Positions 27,659 to 37,073 of a stretch of 64,000 nt of DNA are shown in pieces. The DNA is from Paenibacillus macquariensis (lineage in GTDB: Bacteria > Bacillota > Bacilli > Paenibacillales > Paenibacillaceae): NCBI RefSeq assembly GCF_900156375.1, contig NZ_FTNK01000004.1:186001-250000 (forward strand), in the 5' to 3' direction. How positions within the stretch are numbered: position 1 is the first letter of the stretch; the number at the start of each line of letters is the position of its first letter. The notes below the pieces were generated by a model that searched no databases, had not been told where the DNA came from, and saw only the letters and a program-made list of their open reading frames with translations. A program made the position numbers and the translations under genes.

Positions 27659-27690
27659 GACCCGATTCTCGTATTAAGTTAATCGGGTTT
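27659..27690 (+). terminator. Rho-independent-type hairpin
   Basis: GACCCGATT (27659-27667) pairs with AATCGGGTTT (27681-27690); TTTCTTTC follows. Placed 108 bp after the chimeric pseudogene. Confidence 0.6.
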
Positions 27691-27801
27691 CTTTCATCTA
27701 TGTGGTTATTTTTGTTTGAGAAACTTTACTGCATTTTCTAATCTTAATACAGGTACATCAATTTCAAAACACATTCGTAAGGTAGTATTAATTGAAGAAT
27801 A

Positions 27802-27951
27802 CGAGATGTGCTTTGGGTTGTTATGCTCTTTGATTTTTATATGGAAGAAGAGTACATGACTCAGGTTCTACAACTATTGGACGATATCAAACATGAAGGA
27901 TATTATGTTGAAATGGCTGTAATATGGGAAATTGTTGTAAGAAGAAAATAA
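27802..27951 (+). pseudogene. Relic of an AlkD-type DNA alkylation repair enzyme
   Basis: One frame reads RDVLWVVMLFDFYMEEEYMT then QVLQLLDDIKHEGYYVEMAV before ending at IWEIVVRRK. AlkD-family DNA glycosylases have just this helical repeat (…LLDxIKHEGYYVxMAxAW). The rest of the gene is absent on both sides. A repair gene is out of place here and shows that foreign fragments have been trapped in the array. Confidence 0.68.
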
Positions 27952-28008
27952 AGTTTTAGACTGCCGCTTATTATTGAGCTATAGTTCTTCGTTAGAGCTT
28001 AATGTTGT

Positions 28009-28323
28009 CTAATAAAGATCAATTTCCCAGTCTTCAAATTCTGGTTCAACCTTATAACTACTGTCAACATAACTTCTAATATACTGTGCTGCTCTCATTT
28101 CTGCATATTTGGCATTACAAACTATCCCTACTTCATCCATCTCGATTACATTTGCAAATATGGCATATGCTTGTTCTAGTGCACTTGGTTCTTCAAAAAT
28201 ACAAGAATAATCAATACCCTCAAGAAGTGGTAATCCCACTGTACCGTTTGCTATCCAATATGAAAATGTTCTAAGTGCTCCACTAAAGGAATTACTTAAC
28301 TTTTGTATAGTCGCCACCTCCAA
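28009..28323 (-). CDS. Small conserved protein, DUF7677-like
   Basis: Up to 104 aa. Reads IQKLSNSFSGALRTFSYWIA, LPLLEGIDYSCIFEEPSALE and RAAQYIRSYVDSSYKVEPEF, a pattern I associate with small proteins annotated DUF7677; the family name is from memory. The start is odd: TTGGAGGTGG is an ideal ribosome binding site, but the codon 7 bases later is ATA; the open frame itself begins with TTG inside that site. An ATG-to-ATA change may have weakened or lost the start. Minus-strand gene upstream of nothing else. Confidence 0.58.
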   Translation of the reverse strand: MEVATIQKLSNSFSGALRTFSYWIANGTVGLPLLEGIDYSCIFEEPSALEQAYAIFANVIEMDEVGIVCNAKYAEMRAAQYIRSYVDSSYKVEPEFEDWEIDLY

Positions 28324-28487
28324 ATAGTAAAAGGTATCTGTAAAATTGACCTTTTAATATTAACTATTCTATTCATCATTTGCATTATCCTGCCAGATAG
28401 ATTAATGCCCATTCCCAGTCTAATACTATATTAATGGCGGTGTTAATCAACGGCGTGCAAGCCGTTGTTATGTAGATTATGCTTATA

Positions 28488-29609
28488 CTATTCACCGTAA
28501 TCGCCATTCAGAATCTTTTCCATATGAACGGCAGGCTCTTTTATAAAGTCCTCAAAACTGCACATATTGCCAAGTTCCTGATGTTCCATATCATAATAAG
28601 CGATTTTTTTCGATTTTGGATTCCAAACAAGCGATATGTGGTCATAATCACCTGTAATCTTGGAGATGCGCAACAGCTTTTGTCTTTCAAATTTCATTGG
28701 AACAGTTTCAATCAATGAAAAGAAATCAATAAAACCAAAGTCACAGTCCTGCAATTCAATATGCAACTGCTCTCCTTGTAAAAAATCAAACAGGGATTGT
28801 GGAAGTTTATATGGTTTCAATTCATCCATTTTGTTTTGAATGCTATGAAATTCCACTGGTTCTAATGCTTTAAAATATTCCGCCATTTCCAAATCGTCTT
28901 TTTCAACTGCAATGCTGTAGGGTCGCATACCGTCTTTTTCGGCTATAGTAACATCTGCACCATGTTCTACAAGATATCTTACCATGTGCATATCCATATA
29001 TCTCGCAGCAACACAAAGCGGTGTTGGTTTATACGGAAACACTTGGTCAGGTTTGTTATAATTGATGTCGACACCATGGGAGATAAAAAAGTCAAGCACT
29101 TTATAGCTTCGTGTTTTTGGATCGCTTGGTACTACTCCGCTTTGTAAAGACTGATGACCCCATACAGCCGACCGGAAAGCCTCTCCACCATATTTTTCGA
29201 CCTTATGACCGAGTTCATGAATAAGTTCAAGATGTTCAAATTTCTTGCCGATTAACGCCTGTTTAAAAGCATCTGACTTAACATTGTTCAGCAAATCTGT
29301 TTTCGCACCGTTCGCAACAAGAAAACGAATTGTTTTTTCATTGCAATACCGAACTGCGATTAAAAAACTGGGGTTGTCTTTAATATTTAGGTTTGCACCA
29401 TGCTCAGCCAACCATTTAACGGATTCTAAGCTTTCCATAATTAAAGCAACATCAAGTGGTGTTAAATCGATAGATGAACCAATCTTAATTTCTTTATCAA
29501 TATTATTCTTTTTGAAATATTCTTCAAGTGCAGAAAGGTTTCCATCAATTATATCGGTTACGATTTGCGGTACTTTTTTGAAATCGCCTATGTCTTTTAT
29601 TTTTATCAT
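28488..29609 (-). CDS. Ankyrin-repeat protein with SUKH-like tail
   Basis: 373 aa. N-terminal cap IKIKDIGDFKKVPQIVTDII, then four or five ankyrin repeats (LTPLDVALIMESLESVKWLA EHGANLN as two pieces, PTPLCVAARYMDMHMVRYLV, DGMRPYSIAVEKDDLEMAEY). The last 120 residues (FDFLQGEQLHIEL ... ISLVWNPKSKKIAYYDMEHQ) are SUKH-like. Paralogues lie at 45770-46849 (intact) and 43319-43887 (repeats deleted). It is probably an immunity protein with a protein-binding front end, by inference. Confidence 0.82.
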   Translation of the reverse strand: MIKIKDIGDFKKVPQIVTDIIDGNLSALEEYFKKNNIDKEIKIGSSIDLTPLDVALIMESLESVKWLAEHGANLNIKDNPSFLIAVRYCNEKTIRFLVANGAKTDLLNNVKSDAFKQALIGKKFEHLELIHELGHKVEKYGGEAFRSAVWGHQSLQSGVVPSDPKTRSYKVLDFFISHGVDINYNKPDQVFPYKPTPLCVAARYMDMHMVRYLVEHGADVTIAEKDGMRPYSIAVEKDDLEMAEYFKALEPVEFHSIQNKMDELKPYKLPQSLFDFLQGEQLHIELQDCDFGFIDFFSLIETVPMKFERQKLLRISKITGDYDHISLVWNPKSKKIAYYDMEHQELGNMCSFEDFIKEPAVHMEKILNGDYGE

Positions 29610-29639
29610 TAATTATTCCTCCGGCATAATATAAATTTT

Positions 29640-29738
29640 CTACGCTTTAACCTTTCTTGAAAAAGCGACTAAAAAACCTTTAGGCTGTTCAAAAAACTGT
29701 TTTTGCATAGTTCCTGCGAACGTCCCTTGTACCTTCAT
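29640..29738 (-). CDS. Possible 32-aa small protein
   Basis: ATG at 29738 with an excellent ribosome binding site (GGAGGTGG) 6 bases upstream. Reads MKVQGTFAGTMQKQFFEQPK then GFLVAFSRKVKA and stops. Basic and short; no family. Could be a small peptide or the start of a truncated gene. Confidence 0.33.
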   Translation of the reverse strand: MKVQGTFAGTMQKQFFEQPKGFLVAFSRKVKA

Positions 29739-29740
29739 AG

Positions 29741-29916
29741 CTATCCACCTCCTAAGTTTCTTTCCTTCTTCCACCACTCGTCCTCTTCGAAACCGTAAGT
29801 CACACTGTCCCACAGTTGTTCCGGTTCTGAAGTAAGAGCTTTCTCAATTAGCATTTTGATGAATGGAAACTTTTCGTCGAGATGAGTTCATTTATTTCAA
29901 TATCACGTGTATCCAA
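29741..29916 (-). pseudogene. Short broken gene upstream of the 32-aa frame
   Basis: TTG at 29916 with AAAGGAG upstream begins DTRDIEINELI, then a 1-base frameshift leads to LDEKFPFIKMLIEKALTSEP and LWDSVTYGFEEDEWWKKERN before the stop. Acidic and helical; no family known. The frameshift is inferred from good coding character in both frames. Nothing else recognised from 29917 to 30071. Confidence 0.42.
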
Positions 29917-30071
29917 ATTTACCCACTCCTTTCACAGAGAATCATACTATATCTTGAACGGAGTTGCCACTCAATTAGGTAGTAGACATGCGGGAACAGA
30001 GGAGGGGAATGTCACACCCAAATCTAAATTATTATAAATATTTACTGGTAGTATCAGTTAGACACATCTTA

Positions 30072-30161
30072 GAAATCTCACAGCAAATGAAAATATGGAA
30101 ATATACCGATAAGAAGTAGAAGCCCTACATTAGTGTAAAACTTTCTAGAGGTGATGAGCGT
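30072..30161 (+). repeat. 90-bp DUF4259 leader, copy 2
   Basis: Second copy of the leader described at 26521-26610; same length, a handful of substitutions, same AGAGGTGATG before the ATG. Confidence 0.7.
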
Positions 30162-31087
30162 ATGGGAACATGGAGTGTTGAGGTTTTTGGTAACGACACT
30201 TCGTGTGAGATCAAGGAATATTTCAATGAGCAGTACAATCGGGGTTCTGAAGTTACTCAAATTGTAAGCGAGTTACAAGAAAAATTTACTTATAGCTTAA
30301 ATAATACAGATGATAGAAACAATGTATTATTTGCGTAATCCTACTGCCTTTGGGAAACGAAATCCTTAGAGGATTCGCTGTTAGAGCAAGTCGCTCAGAT
30401 CATTGAGAGTGGGAGTGACTTAACTGTCTGTGAACAGCTTGGGGCAAATGTACAATATATTAACAAGCGAAAAAAGTATTTACATACATTTGTCGCCAAA
30501 ATTAGCGTACCCAAAAGTATAGCAAAAAAGAGGGTTAAGCCACCTACGCAAGTTGAAAGTGATTATCACAACGGCAGCTGCCTTACTTTTCAATATCCCA
30601 GTGGCTTATACGGCGGCATTATCATTATCGACTGCGCCTTTTATCGTAACCGAGGTTCAATGCGCATAGCATTCACCGATATTGAGCAGCACACTGAACC
30701 CGATTATAACGATTTTCTAGCCTCTCGCCTGACCAATTTCAGCTGGGAGGGAGTATGCGGAGAGGCAAACAAGTATGCCGCCTTTGAGGGTAAGACTGCC
30801 CGCATTTCTACCTATCCGTTGAGCTATGGTCATGCTAAAGAGCGTGTATCTTAATTTTGACTATAACGATATGTTCTTCACAATTGTGGGCGAGCTCCCT
30901 AAATACACCCAATGCCTACTATCTACAGTTGGCATTGGAGTCCAGTACAATCTTGCTTATCCTGAGTTCGCCATCTCTATGAAAAAGACATTACTATATT
31001 GGAAGCAAAATGAAGACCTATACAGTAAAAAAAGTTTCTAAGGAAACGATTACTAAACTAAATAACTTATTAGTTCTCAATAAGTAG
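30162..31087 (+). pseudogene. DUF4259 gene, decayed copy
   Basis: Collinear with the intact gene at 52415-53338. Codon 59 is TAA (30336-30338) where the intact copy has TTG. A 1-base insertion near 30855 (TCTTAATTTT against TCTTATTTT) shifts the frame, and another extra A with a new TAA lies near 31030. The rest is closely similar, so the decay is recent. The next gene (31158) follows after 70 bp; its 3' end also occurs as a relic after the intact copy, so both genes were once copied together. Confidence 0.85.
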
Positions 31088-31157
31088 CTGTACAGGGAGT
31101 CTGAACGTTGGCTTCAGCTTGCCAATGACCGCATTCGAACACTGAAAGGAGTAACAT

Positions 31158-32717
31158 ATGTCGATACAACCAGGTGATGTATTCGGATTCTGGAATCCGC
31201 AATTGAACGCTTATGTCGCATGTCAGATTACGCATATTGTGCCAGCAGACAAACCGGACGAAAAAGACGGCTATGCTGCATTGATGCTGCATTGGACTGG
31301 GAGGGAGCTTCTTTCCATTGATCAGCTGAAACAAGTTAAGCCGCTTGTGATCAATTTTTATTTTTGGAGTGATCATCTGGATCATCTCATTAGCGCAGGT
31401 CCAATTCCTCCAGAGTATACCTATATTGGAAATTTCGAGGTCCTTGTGGAAGAGCAGCCGAATAGTTATGGAGGCTGGAATTCTGGGAGTAAGATGTATC
31501 GTCAACTGGAGTGGGAGCGCATTTCGGAGGACAAACGACTTAACTTCAAAGCTGCCAGCAAGTCAGACAGAAGCCAACAGGTGGAAATTGCCGGAGAGAT
31601 GGTGCAATTGAACACCCGATCGCTTTATATGAACCGAATTCCGGACCTAACCGACTACACGGAACTGGACCGTCTGCCTTGTTTGACATATTTGACTGTT
31701 TTTGATTGGAGCTCCGCACTAGAGAACTATGTAAGAACACATGATTTTATCTACAAGCTGGAGCTGGAACTCCAGACAGCCGTGGAACGGATTGATTTGC
31801 AGCACACACTCATCACAGAATTCACAATGAAGCCGCAAAACATCCATGAGCTGATTGTTCCTAAGGACATGGATCGAATGACGTTTGAAGGAAGTTTGCA
31901 GCATGATGTTTATATCAAGCACGAGCGGGAAGGGCGTGGTATCACGCTTCGATTGAATGGCGATGCGGTGAAGACCTATCGTTTCTTGTGGGGTCTCAAG
32001 GATTTGTCTGTGCTGGAGCTTTACTCTGCCGATGACATCGATCTGGGAGACGTCATCGATCGGTTTCCTTCGCTACAGAGCTTACGTATGTGGGGCAAAC
32101 CAGGCTACATTCGTGGTATGGAGCAGCTGTACAAGCTCGAACAGCTTCAAATGTTCACGACGGTGGACATGTTTGGCTTTTCAGGCGAGCAGTTTCCACA
32201 TCCACATCAGTTGCCTCAGCTACATACGTTGTGGTTGACCAGCTTGCCGGATGATGCAGCAAAGACGATCAAGCAAGCCTACAAACAAGCAGCGAAGCAA
32301 GGTCTGGATTTATCCGTTCACCAACCGCGCAAGCCGGATTGGCTAGCTGATAATCTCGATAACCCATTTCGGGCGTGGGACGGTCGAGATGGAATTACAC
32401 CTGTACAAGCGAAAAAGGCTGCCTCGCTGTATAAACAGATACGCGGGCAACTACGGGAGTTTGCGGCTCAGGCGCAAACAGGTGAAATGTCCTCCAAGGA
32501 CGTGCAGCTGCAGCTCGAACACACCTTTTCCACCTATATCGAAGGGTTCAATAAACTAGACAAGCGCAAGGTGTTTATTTATACCGAGGAACGAGAGGAG
32601 ATTTTTGGTGCCCTAACTCCGCTTATATCCGGGCTTGTTAAGGAACTTCAGGCGATTCAGATCGAAATTGATGAACATTCGCTGTGGGAGTATACCGACC
32701 AACTCCGCGATTTTTGA
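31158..32717 (+). CDS. 519-aa protein with Imm26-like start and leucine-rich middle
   Basis: AAAGGAG precedes the ATG. The N-terminus IQPGDVFGFWNPQLNAYVAC resembles the Imm26 start (P-G-D-V-F/Y then a strand). The middle (about 165-385) is rich in leucine-type repeats (YTELDRLPCLTYLTVFDWSS, LKDLSVLELYSADD, FPSLQSLRMWGKPGYIRG, LPQLHTLWLTSLPDD). The C-terminus is helical and charged. No catalytic motif. Its last 40 bases (YTDQLRDF and beyond) reappear at 53363-53395. Role as immunity protein by family resemblance only. Confidence 0.62.
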   Translation: MSIQPGDVFGFWNPQLNAYVACQITHIVPADKPDEKDGYAALMLHWTGRELLSIDQLKQVKPLVINFYFWSDHLDHLISAGPIPPEYTYIGNFEVLVEEQPNSYGGWNSGSKMYRQLEWERISEDKRLNFKAASKSDRSQQVEIAGEMVQLNTRSLYMNRIPDLTDYTELDRLPCLTYLTVFDWSSALENYVRTHDFIYKLELELQTAVERIDLQHTLITEFTMKPQNIHELIVPKDMDRMTFEGSLQHDVYIKHEREGRGITLRLNGDAVKTYRFLWGLKDLSVLELYSADDIDLGDVIDRFPSLQSLRMWGKPGYIRGMEQLYKLEQLQMFTTVDMFGFSGEQFPHPHQLPQLHTLWLTSLPDDAAKTIKQAYKQAAKQGLDLSVHQPRKPDWLADNLDNPFRAWDGRDGITPVQAKKAASLYKQIRGQLREFAAQAQTGEMSSKDVQLQLEHTFSTYIEGFNKLDKRKVFIYTEEREEIFGALTPLISGLVKELQAIQIEIDEHSLWEYTDQLRDF

Positions 32718-32732
32718 TACGAACAAAATTAG

Positions 32733-32951
32733 TTGACTTACAGATACAAATCAGGTTTGACGAATCAGCAATGGTTGGATGGTTTACAAAATCACTATAA
32801 TAACCCTACTATCCAGAAATTCACTGGGGATCTGTCTATCATTAATTCAAATGGTACAAAAGGGGAATTGATAATGAAAATTGTTACACCTGCTCAAGCT
32901 TGGGAAGAAACGAAGAAATGGGCGTCTCAACAAGGGTACCCAATTAATTGA
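32733..32951 (+). CDS. Possible 72-aa fragment, unknown
   Basis: TTG start with no clear ribosome binding site. Reads KSGLTNQQWLDGLQNHYNNP and then PAQAWEETKKWASQQGYPIN. The composition is unlike the immunity genes nearby. It might be the end of a secreted toxin or filament-like protein left after deletion, but I cannot name a family. Confidence 0.33.
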   Translation: MTYRYKSGLTNQQWLDGLQNHYNNPTIQKFTGDLSIINSNGTKGELIMKIVTPAQAWEETKKWASQQGYPIN

Positions 32952-32965
32952 ACGAGGTGAGACTA

Positions 32966-34015
32966 ATGTTAAATACAGCTATTTGGTTGGAACAAGATTA
33001 TTGTTCCAACCAAATAAAAGATGCATATTTGAAATCTAGATTTTTCAATCTTAGAATACCTTTTAGTGAACAACAGAGTGAGTATGAAGTTTGTAGATTT
33101 AAACTTATTGTTGAAGAAGTGAGGGGTGATAAACAACTATTGTTGGATTCTGCTGTGTTAGGTGAAAAAATAGCAGAAGCGGAGTATAAGAGCGTATCGT
33201 TTTCAGAAAATGATATTATATATTATTCACATGAGAATAATTTCACGGATAGTGAGGATAAAAACATTCAAACAGCTATTATCGAAGGTGTATTACGCCA
33301 AAAAAATCTTTACCAAAGAGAAAACATAGAATTGTCCGGGGAGTATCATGTAAATATTCAAGTTTTTCGAAAAGAGATATCTCAGCCAGATTTTTTATCA
33401 GTGGAAGCACCACCCATTTTAACAGACTACGAACAAAAAATTGAAACAATTACTGTGTATATACTGATTTTCAAAGACTCTATTGATTTGAAAAAAAACA
33501 GTAAACTTAGTAGTACCTCTGTTTACGGTAGCTTGGGAAACCTAGGCTTTTTTATGGTTGATCTTGATTTATTTAGTGAATTTATAAGAAGTGAGGTTGG
33601 TGATGGGGCAGTCAATCTTGTGGATTTATTTACAACAACTGATCTGGTTGATAAATGTTTTGAAGAGGGGTTATTGATAATCACTTGGGGGATAAAGCCA
33701 TGGCACTATTATATTCACGCAATGAATAATTCAATTATATTCGATGAATGTATTGTCAGTGGAACTTACAAAATTAAAAATAATACCAAAAAATTATCTG
33801 TAATTCCAGGGAATGAATTGCTTACATGGCCTGAGTGTCTTGAAAAAGAATGGCCTACAATTTGTATAGAGGGTGACGGTGAAAAAATTGTTTTATCGCT
33901 ATGTACTTATTCTGGCAATCTTGGAAATGAAATAATTCCTTTGTATACACTTCATAGAAGTGAAGAGCCTGTAGAAAATATTGAACCGATTATTAACTAC
34001 AATTTTCTCGATTAA
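32966..34015 (+). CDS. Unrecognised 349-aa protein
   Basis: ATG 32966 with GAGGTGAG upstream. Beta-rich, acidic, no signal peptide: FNLRIPFSEQQSEYEVCRFK, YHVNIQVFRKEISQPDF, GSLGNLGFFMVDLDLFSEFI, IITWGIKPWHYYIHAMNN. No family assigned. Bases 15-51 of the gene form a 16-bp perfect hairpin that could mask early translation. AT-rich, in contrast to the HEAT gene that follows. Confidence 0.65.
   Translation: MLNTAIWLEQDYCSNQIKDAYLKSRFFNLRIPFSEQQSEYEVCRFKLIVEEVRGDKQLLLDSAVLGEKIAEAEYKSVSFSENDIIYYSHENNFTDSEDKNIQTAIIEGVLRQKNLYQRENIELSGEYHVNIQVFRKEISQPDFLSVEAPPILTDYEQKIETITVYILIFKDSIDLKKNSKLSSTSVYGSLGNLGFFMVDLDLFSEFIRSEVGDGAVNLVDLFTTTDLVDKCFEEGLLIITWGIKPWHYYIHAMNNSIIFDECIVSGTYKIKNNTKKLSVIPGNELLTWPECLEKEWPTICIEGDGEKIVLSLCTYSGNLGNEIIPLYTLHRSEEPVENIEPIINYNFLD
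32980..33016. repeat. 16-bp perfect hairpin inside the start of a coding region
   Basis: TATTTGGTTGGAACAA (32980-32995), loop GATTA, TTGTTCCAACCAAATA (33001-33016). It begins 14 bases after the A of the ATG, within the usual footprint of a starting ribosome. Codons are kept open through both arms. Confidence 0.8.
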
Positions 34016-34086
34016 TACCACTAGCGCTGAAATTGATCTTTATCACGCAAATTTGGGAGGAGAAATCCGTAGCAAGGAGGATAGCG

Positions 34087-34575
34087 ATGAAAGCATATCA
34101 GAAGTTTGTCATTTATTTCTTGGATGACCCGACATGGGAGAAGCGAAAAGACGGGCCGCCGCTCGAATTGTTCGACCGCATGACGGCGGAAGAACGTCAG
34201 GCAGCGGAAGAAGAGCTTCTCAGCATCGTAAGCCTGCGTGACAACTGGCCGGTCATAGCGCTCGGCTATTTGCGATCGCACAAGGTGAAAGACATTTTGT
34301 ACGAGCTTCTTCCCGGAGCCGAAGGGGAAATGAAGGTTGACATTGCGCTTGCGTTATGGCGCATCGGCCGTGATGAAGAACTCGTGGACATCGCACTTAA
34401 CGCAAGCCGTACGGAGGAGAGCCCTTTTCAGCTCATCAACATGCTCTATTGTCTGGCGCAGTTTGGAGTCCCCGAAACGGAAGAACGGATCGAACAACTG
34501 CTCGATCACGAAGACGATCTCGTTTCCTACAATGCCAGGCAAGCGCTGCGCCAGCTTCGCAAGAAACGCAAATAG
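34087..34575 (+). CDS. HEAT-repeat protein
   Basis: 162 aa from ATG 34087 with AAGGAGGAT upstream. Repeats: LLSIVSLRDNWPVIALGYLR, GEMKVDIALALWRIGRDEEL, SPFQLINMLYCLAQFGVPET and EERIEQLLDHEDDLVSYNAR, each a helix pair. HEAT proteins bind partners; no enzyme motif. GC content is clearly higher than the AT-rich genes before it, suggesting separate origin. Confidence 0.77.
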   Translation: MKAYQKFVIYFLDDPTWEKRKDGPPLELFDRMTAEERQAAEEELLSIVSLRDNWPVIALGYLRSHKVKDILYELLPGAEGEMKVDIALALWRIGRDEELVDIALNASRTEESPFQLINMLYCLAQFGVPETEERIEQLLDHEDDLVSYNARQALRQLRKKRK

Positions 34576-34666
34576 TATATGTTAAATGAGTCGGGAATCG
34601 ATCAAACTCAAAGTATATTATTCTTTCTATAAGTGTTCAAAACGGCGGCCTATTGAGCTATACCAG

Positions 34667-34849
34667 CTAATAGCTTGTGAACATTTCTAGCAAAGTAATT
34701 TCGAGAATAAGAGCAGGAAGATGTCCAAAAGTATGATCGACGTCTTGAATAACTTGAAGCAACTTCAAGAGTCCTTCTCGCGTATGTTCGAATTGAAACG
34801 TCCCTTTGAATGATTTTCCACGATCTAAAAAAGCCTGTCCTTGGCTTTC
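34667..34849 (-). pseudogene. IS110-family transposase relic, N-terminal part
   Basis: Minus-strand frame ESQGQAFLDRGKSFKGTFQF then EHTREGLLKLLQVIQDVDHT and LPALILE, typical of the RuvC-like N-terminal domain of IS110 transposases. It ends at a stop after TSY. Start and C-terminal domain are missing. A separate C-terminal relic is at 36187-36447. Other bases in 34576-35003 hold nothing recognised. Confidence 0.72.
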
Positions 34850-35003
34850 TTAACGTATAGATTTATCGGTAGCCCCTGAAGTTCTTCTTGTCGCTCCATA
34901 GTGCAGTTATTGCTCAATCGCTAATAATTAGAGACATTATATGGAACTTACAAAATGGATTTACGTTTGTATTATAAAGTAAGTTGAGATAAGGAGTTTT
35001 TAG

Positions 35004-35345
35004 ATGGTTCCTACATACGGAAAAATTGCCATTTTTCTATTTATAATAATTATTTTTATTGGAGTTAGATTTGCTATACAAATCCGAAAACATCAGGGGA
35101 AGATGAATAAAAGTGAAATAAAAGATAAAATCCAATCAATTGAAGGAACGATAGTTACTATTCAAAAAGTCCGTTCAAATCAGACTCCTTTTAATAAGCC
35201 TTCAAGGGCTAAAGATTTCGGTGATCATTATCAGATAACGTATGAATTAAATGGAACTCAACATACTGCTTGGTTTCGCGCTGACAGAGCTATTGTTCAG
35301 ATACCAAAACCTCCGAACCCAGAAAAATGGATATTAACAAAATAA
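35004..35345 (+). CDS. Small membrane protein, unknown
   Basis: 113 aa; AAGGAG upstream. Residues 7-26 (KIAIFLFIIIIFIGVRFAIQ) form one transmembrane helix, followed by a basic stretch and a soluble beta domain (HYQITYELNGTQHTAWFRAD). It is a single-pass protein with the domain probably inside or outside depending on topology (positive charges follow the helix). No family; DUF3592-like folds have similar size. Confidence 0.62.
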   Translation: MVPTYGKIAIFLFIIIIFIGVRFAIQIRKHQGKMNKSEIKDKIQSIEGTIVTIQKVRSNQTPFNKPSRAKDFGDHYQITYELNGTQHTAWFRADRAIVQIPKPPNPEKWILTK

Positions 35346-35386
35346 AAGTATGATCACTTATTAACGAAAACTAAGCTAACGGGAAA

Positions 35387-35962
35387 GTATGACAAGTTCT
35401 GCTATAAGCGCCAAACAGCGTGAAAAGCAGAAGATTACAATGAGTAATCTTAACTTTACAACCGAGGATGGGAATGATGGAACCAAGTATCTCGAAACCA
35501 TCCCGCCAATACTCCTGCGCGCGTCATGTTTAACAGAACATGAGGTGTGAAGTACAGGTAGATTCGGCAGAACGAAGGCTGGAGCCATTCTAATAGAAAA
35601 GGTATGCCAATGGATATGCCGCGCGGCTGAAAAACTGGATATGGTGAGAATGTTCAAACAGACTGAACTGACGAACTTCCGAATGTACAGGTCTAAAGTT
35701 AGAGCATGTGGAAACATATGCACCATCAAACGATGGGGTGAGGGGCGTAAAGTAAGAATTTTTCCTATGAAATACGCTATGCCGAACAATGGCGGAATGG
35801 TCTCACAGGCTTAGAGGAAGCACCTAAGTCCAGAAAGAATAGCTAGGATTAAGGGACTTGGAAAGCAAGGGACGTTGCAACAAGGGCTGTTACCCGAAAC
35901 GGTTGTTATAAGGCGCATGCCGAAATACATTAATCCTTGTGAGGGCAGGGGCGAGGAGAGAA
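35387..35962 (+). ncRNA. Candidate 5' part of a group II intron, reverse transcriptase missing
   Basis: About 575 bases without coding capacity but dense in structured, G/A-rich motifs. It begins GTATGACAAG (group II introns start GUGYG) and ends with ACCCGAAACGGTTGTTATAA, GGCGCATGCCGAAATAC, a form I associate with the region just before intron-encoded reverse transcriptases. Long pairing stretches such as ACCGAGGATGGGAATGATGG with CCATCCCGCC are visible. No maturase follows. The 3' domains were not found. This is pattern memory, not a covariance search. Confidence 0.42.
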
Positions 35963-36186
35963 TGAGGTTATTTCATTTTCTAAACCGTTGTGGGGTTCAG
36001 ACGATAAATTTGCACTTGTACATAGAGACTTTGATCGAATTATTCCGCCTTCATTTGATTTGTAGGTATATATTTAAAAATGATCATTGAACTAGCGCAG
36101 AACGATAACAAGTAAGTAGGTGGGAAGCACGCCAAATAACCCTCCAATTCTATCATTTTGGAAGGTTATACCAAAATACTGCTGTT
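35963..36186. other. gap with a short coding relic
   Basis: 35985-36065 reads PLWGSDDKFALVHRDFDRII then PPSFDL and a stop; it could be the end of a lost gene. A hairpin (AACCCTCCAA with TTGGAAGGTT, about 36137-36168) follows. Nothing else recognised. Confidence 0.25.
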
Positions 36187-36447
36187 TTAAGTTAACCGAA
36201 ATGCCTTTTTGCTTTTAATAATGGCATATAGCCAATGAACAAGTTTATTTGCACAGGCTACTAGTGCCACCTTGTGAGGCTTTCCTTCAGTTCTTTTGCG
36301 TTCGTAAAACTCTTTGAGTCGAGTATTGCGAGATCGAATCAGTTCGCACTGAACAGCCATAACTAGCGCATATCGAAGTTGCCTGGAGCCACGTTTGGTT
36401 ATTCGATTTAAAAGGGAGTTTAAGTTCAGTTGATTTATAAAATTCAT
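36187..36447 (-). pseudogene. IS110-family transposase relic, C-terminal part
   Basis: 86 codons: LNRITKRGSRQLRYALVMAV and NTRLKEFYERKRTEGKPHKV then LVACANKLVHWLYAI. This is the end of the Transposase_20 domain of IS110/IS116 elements. No N-terminal part is adjacent. Together with 34667-34849 it suggests one or two IS110 elements were lost around the intron relic. Confidence 0.75.
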
Positions 36448-36512
36448 TATTCAATAGAAATGACGATTTAATTGAAAGCTGATTAATCAGGCTAATGGAA
36501 AGAATTTTTAAT

Positions 36513-36560
36513 TCTATTGAATCAAACCATAACTAAAAAGTTGTGATTTGATTCAATAGA
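36513..36560. repeat. 14-bp inverted repeat in a gap
   Basis: TCTATTGAATCAAA (36513-36526) is exactly inverted at 36547-36560. Probably a decayed mobile-element end or terminator. The rest of 36448-37073 is AT-rich and holds nothing supported, apart from ACATGTGGAGTGCT near 36652, which matches the repeat at 4130. Confidence 0.5.
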
Positions 36561-37073
36561 CTTGAGTCAGAGGAGTAATAATCCATATTTTAGAACTAGA
36601 GAGCAACTCACAGATGATAAATTTGGTTTATATCCCTTTTACCGTCTCAACACATGTGGAGTGCTGTGTGTTGCTCATAAGAAATTTTTGATAATGGCCA
36701 CATTTACCTTAAAAACAAAAACAAATATAAAGAACTCAAGTTGATCGTTTGATCATTACTTTAGTCCTTTTATTTTAAGTGAAGTAAAGTAAAGTAAAGA
36801 AAAATTTAAGATAAGTTGATTGATGAAAGAGGATAATGAATTGGAAGTTGAGTTAATAATTCTTAAGTGATAACCTTTTATTTGGGTATGAGCAAATAGG
36901 CGTACGTATATATTCCAAGAATTTGATAAGCCCCGGGTAACTTCTGTTTTGCTCTCATCCAGGTTAGAGTGTGTGTGAGAAATAACATAAATTATTACAA
37001 CTATTGCCAGGTCGTGTATGATAAACGGCAGGAATATGCAAATGAATCTGATGAATAAGAGTGGTGAATAACT

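Noticed and set aside
32733..32951. Interpretation as a definite toxin tail
   Set aside because: Suggestive composition only; no catalytic motif or family match, so it is left as an unknown fragment.
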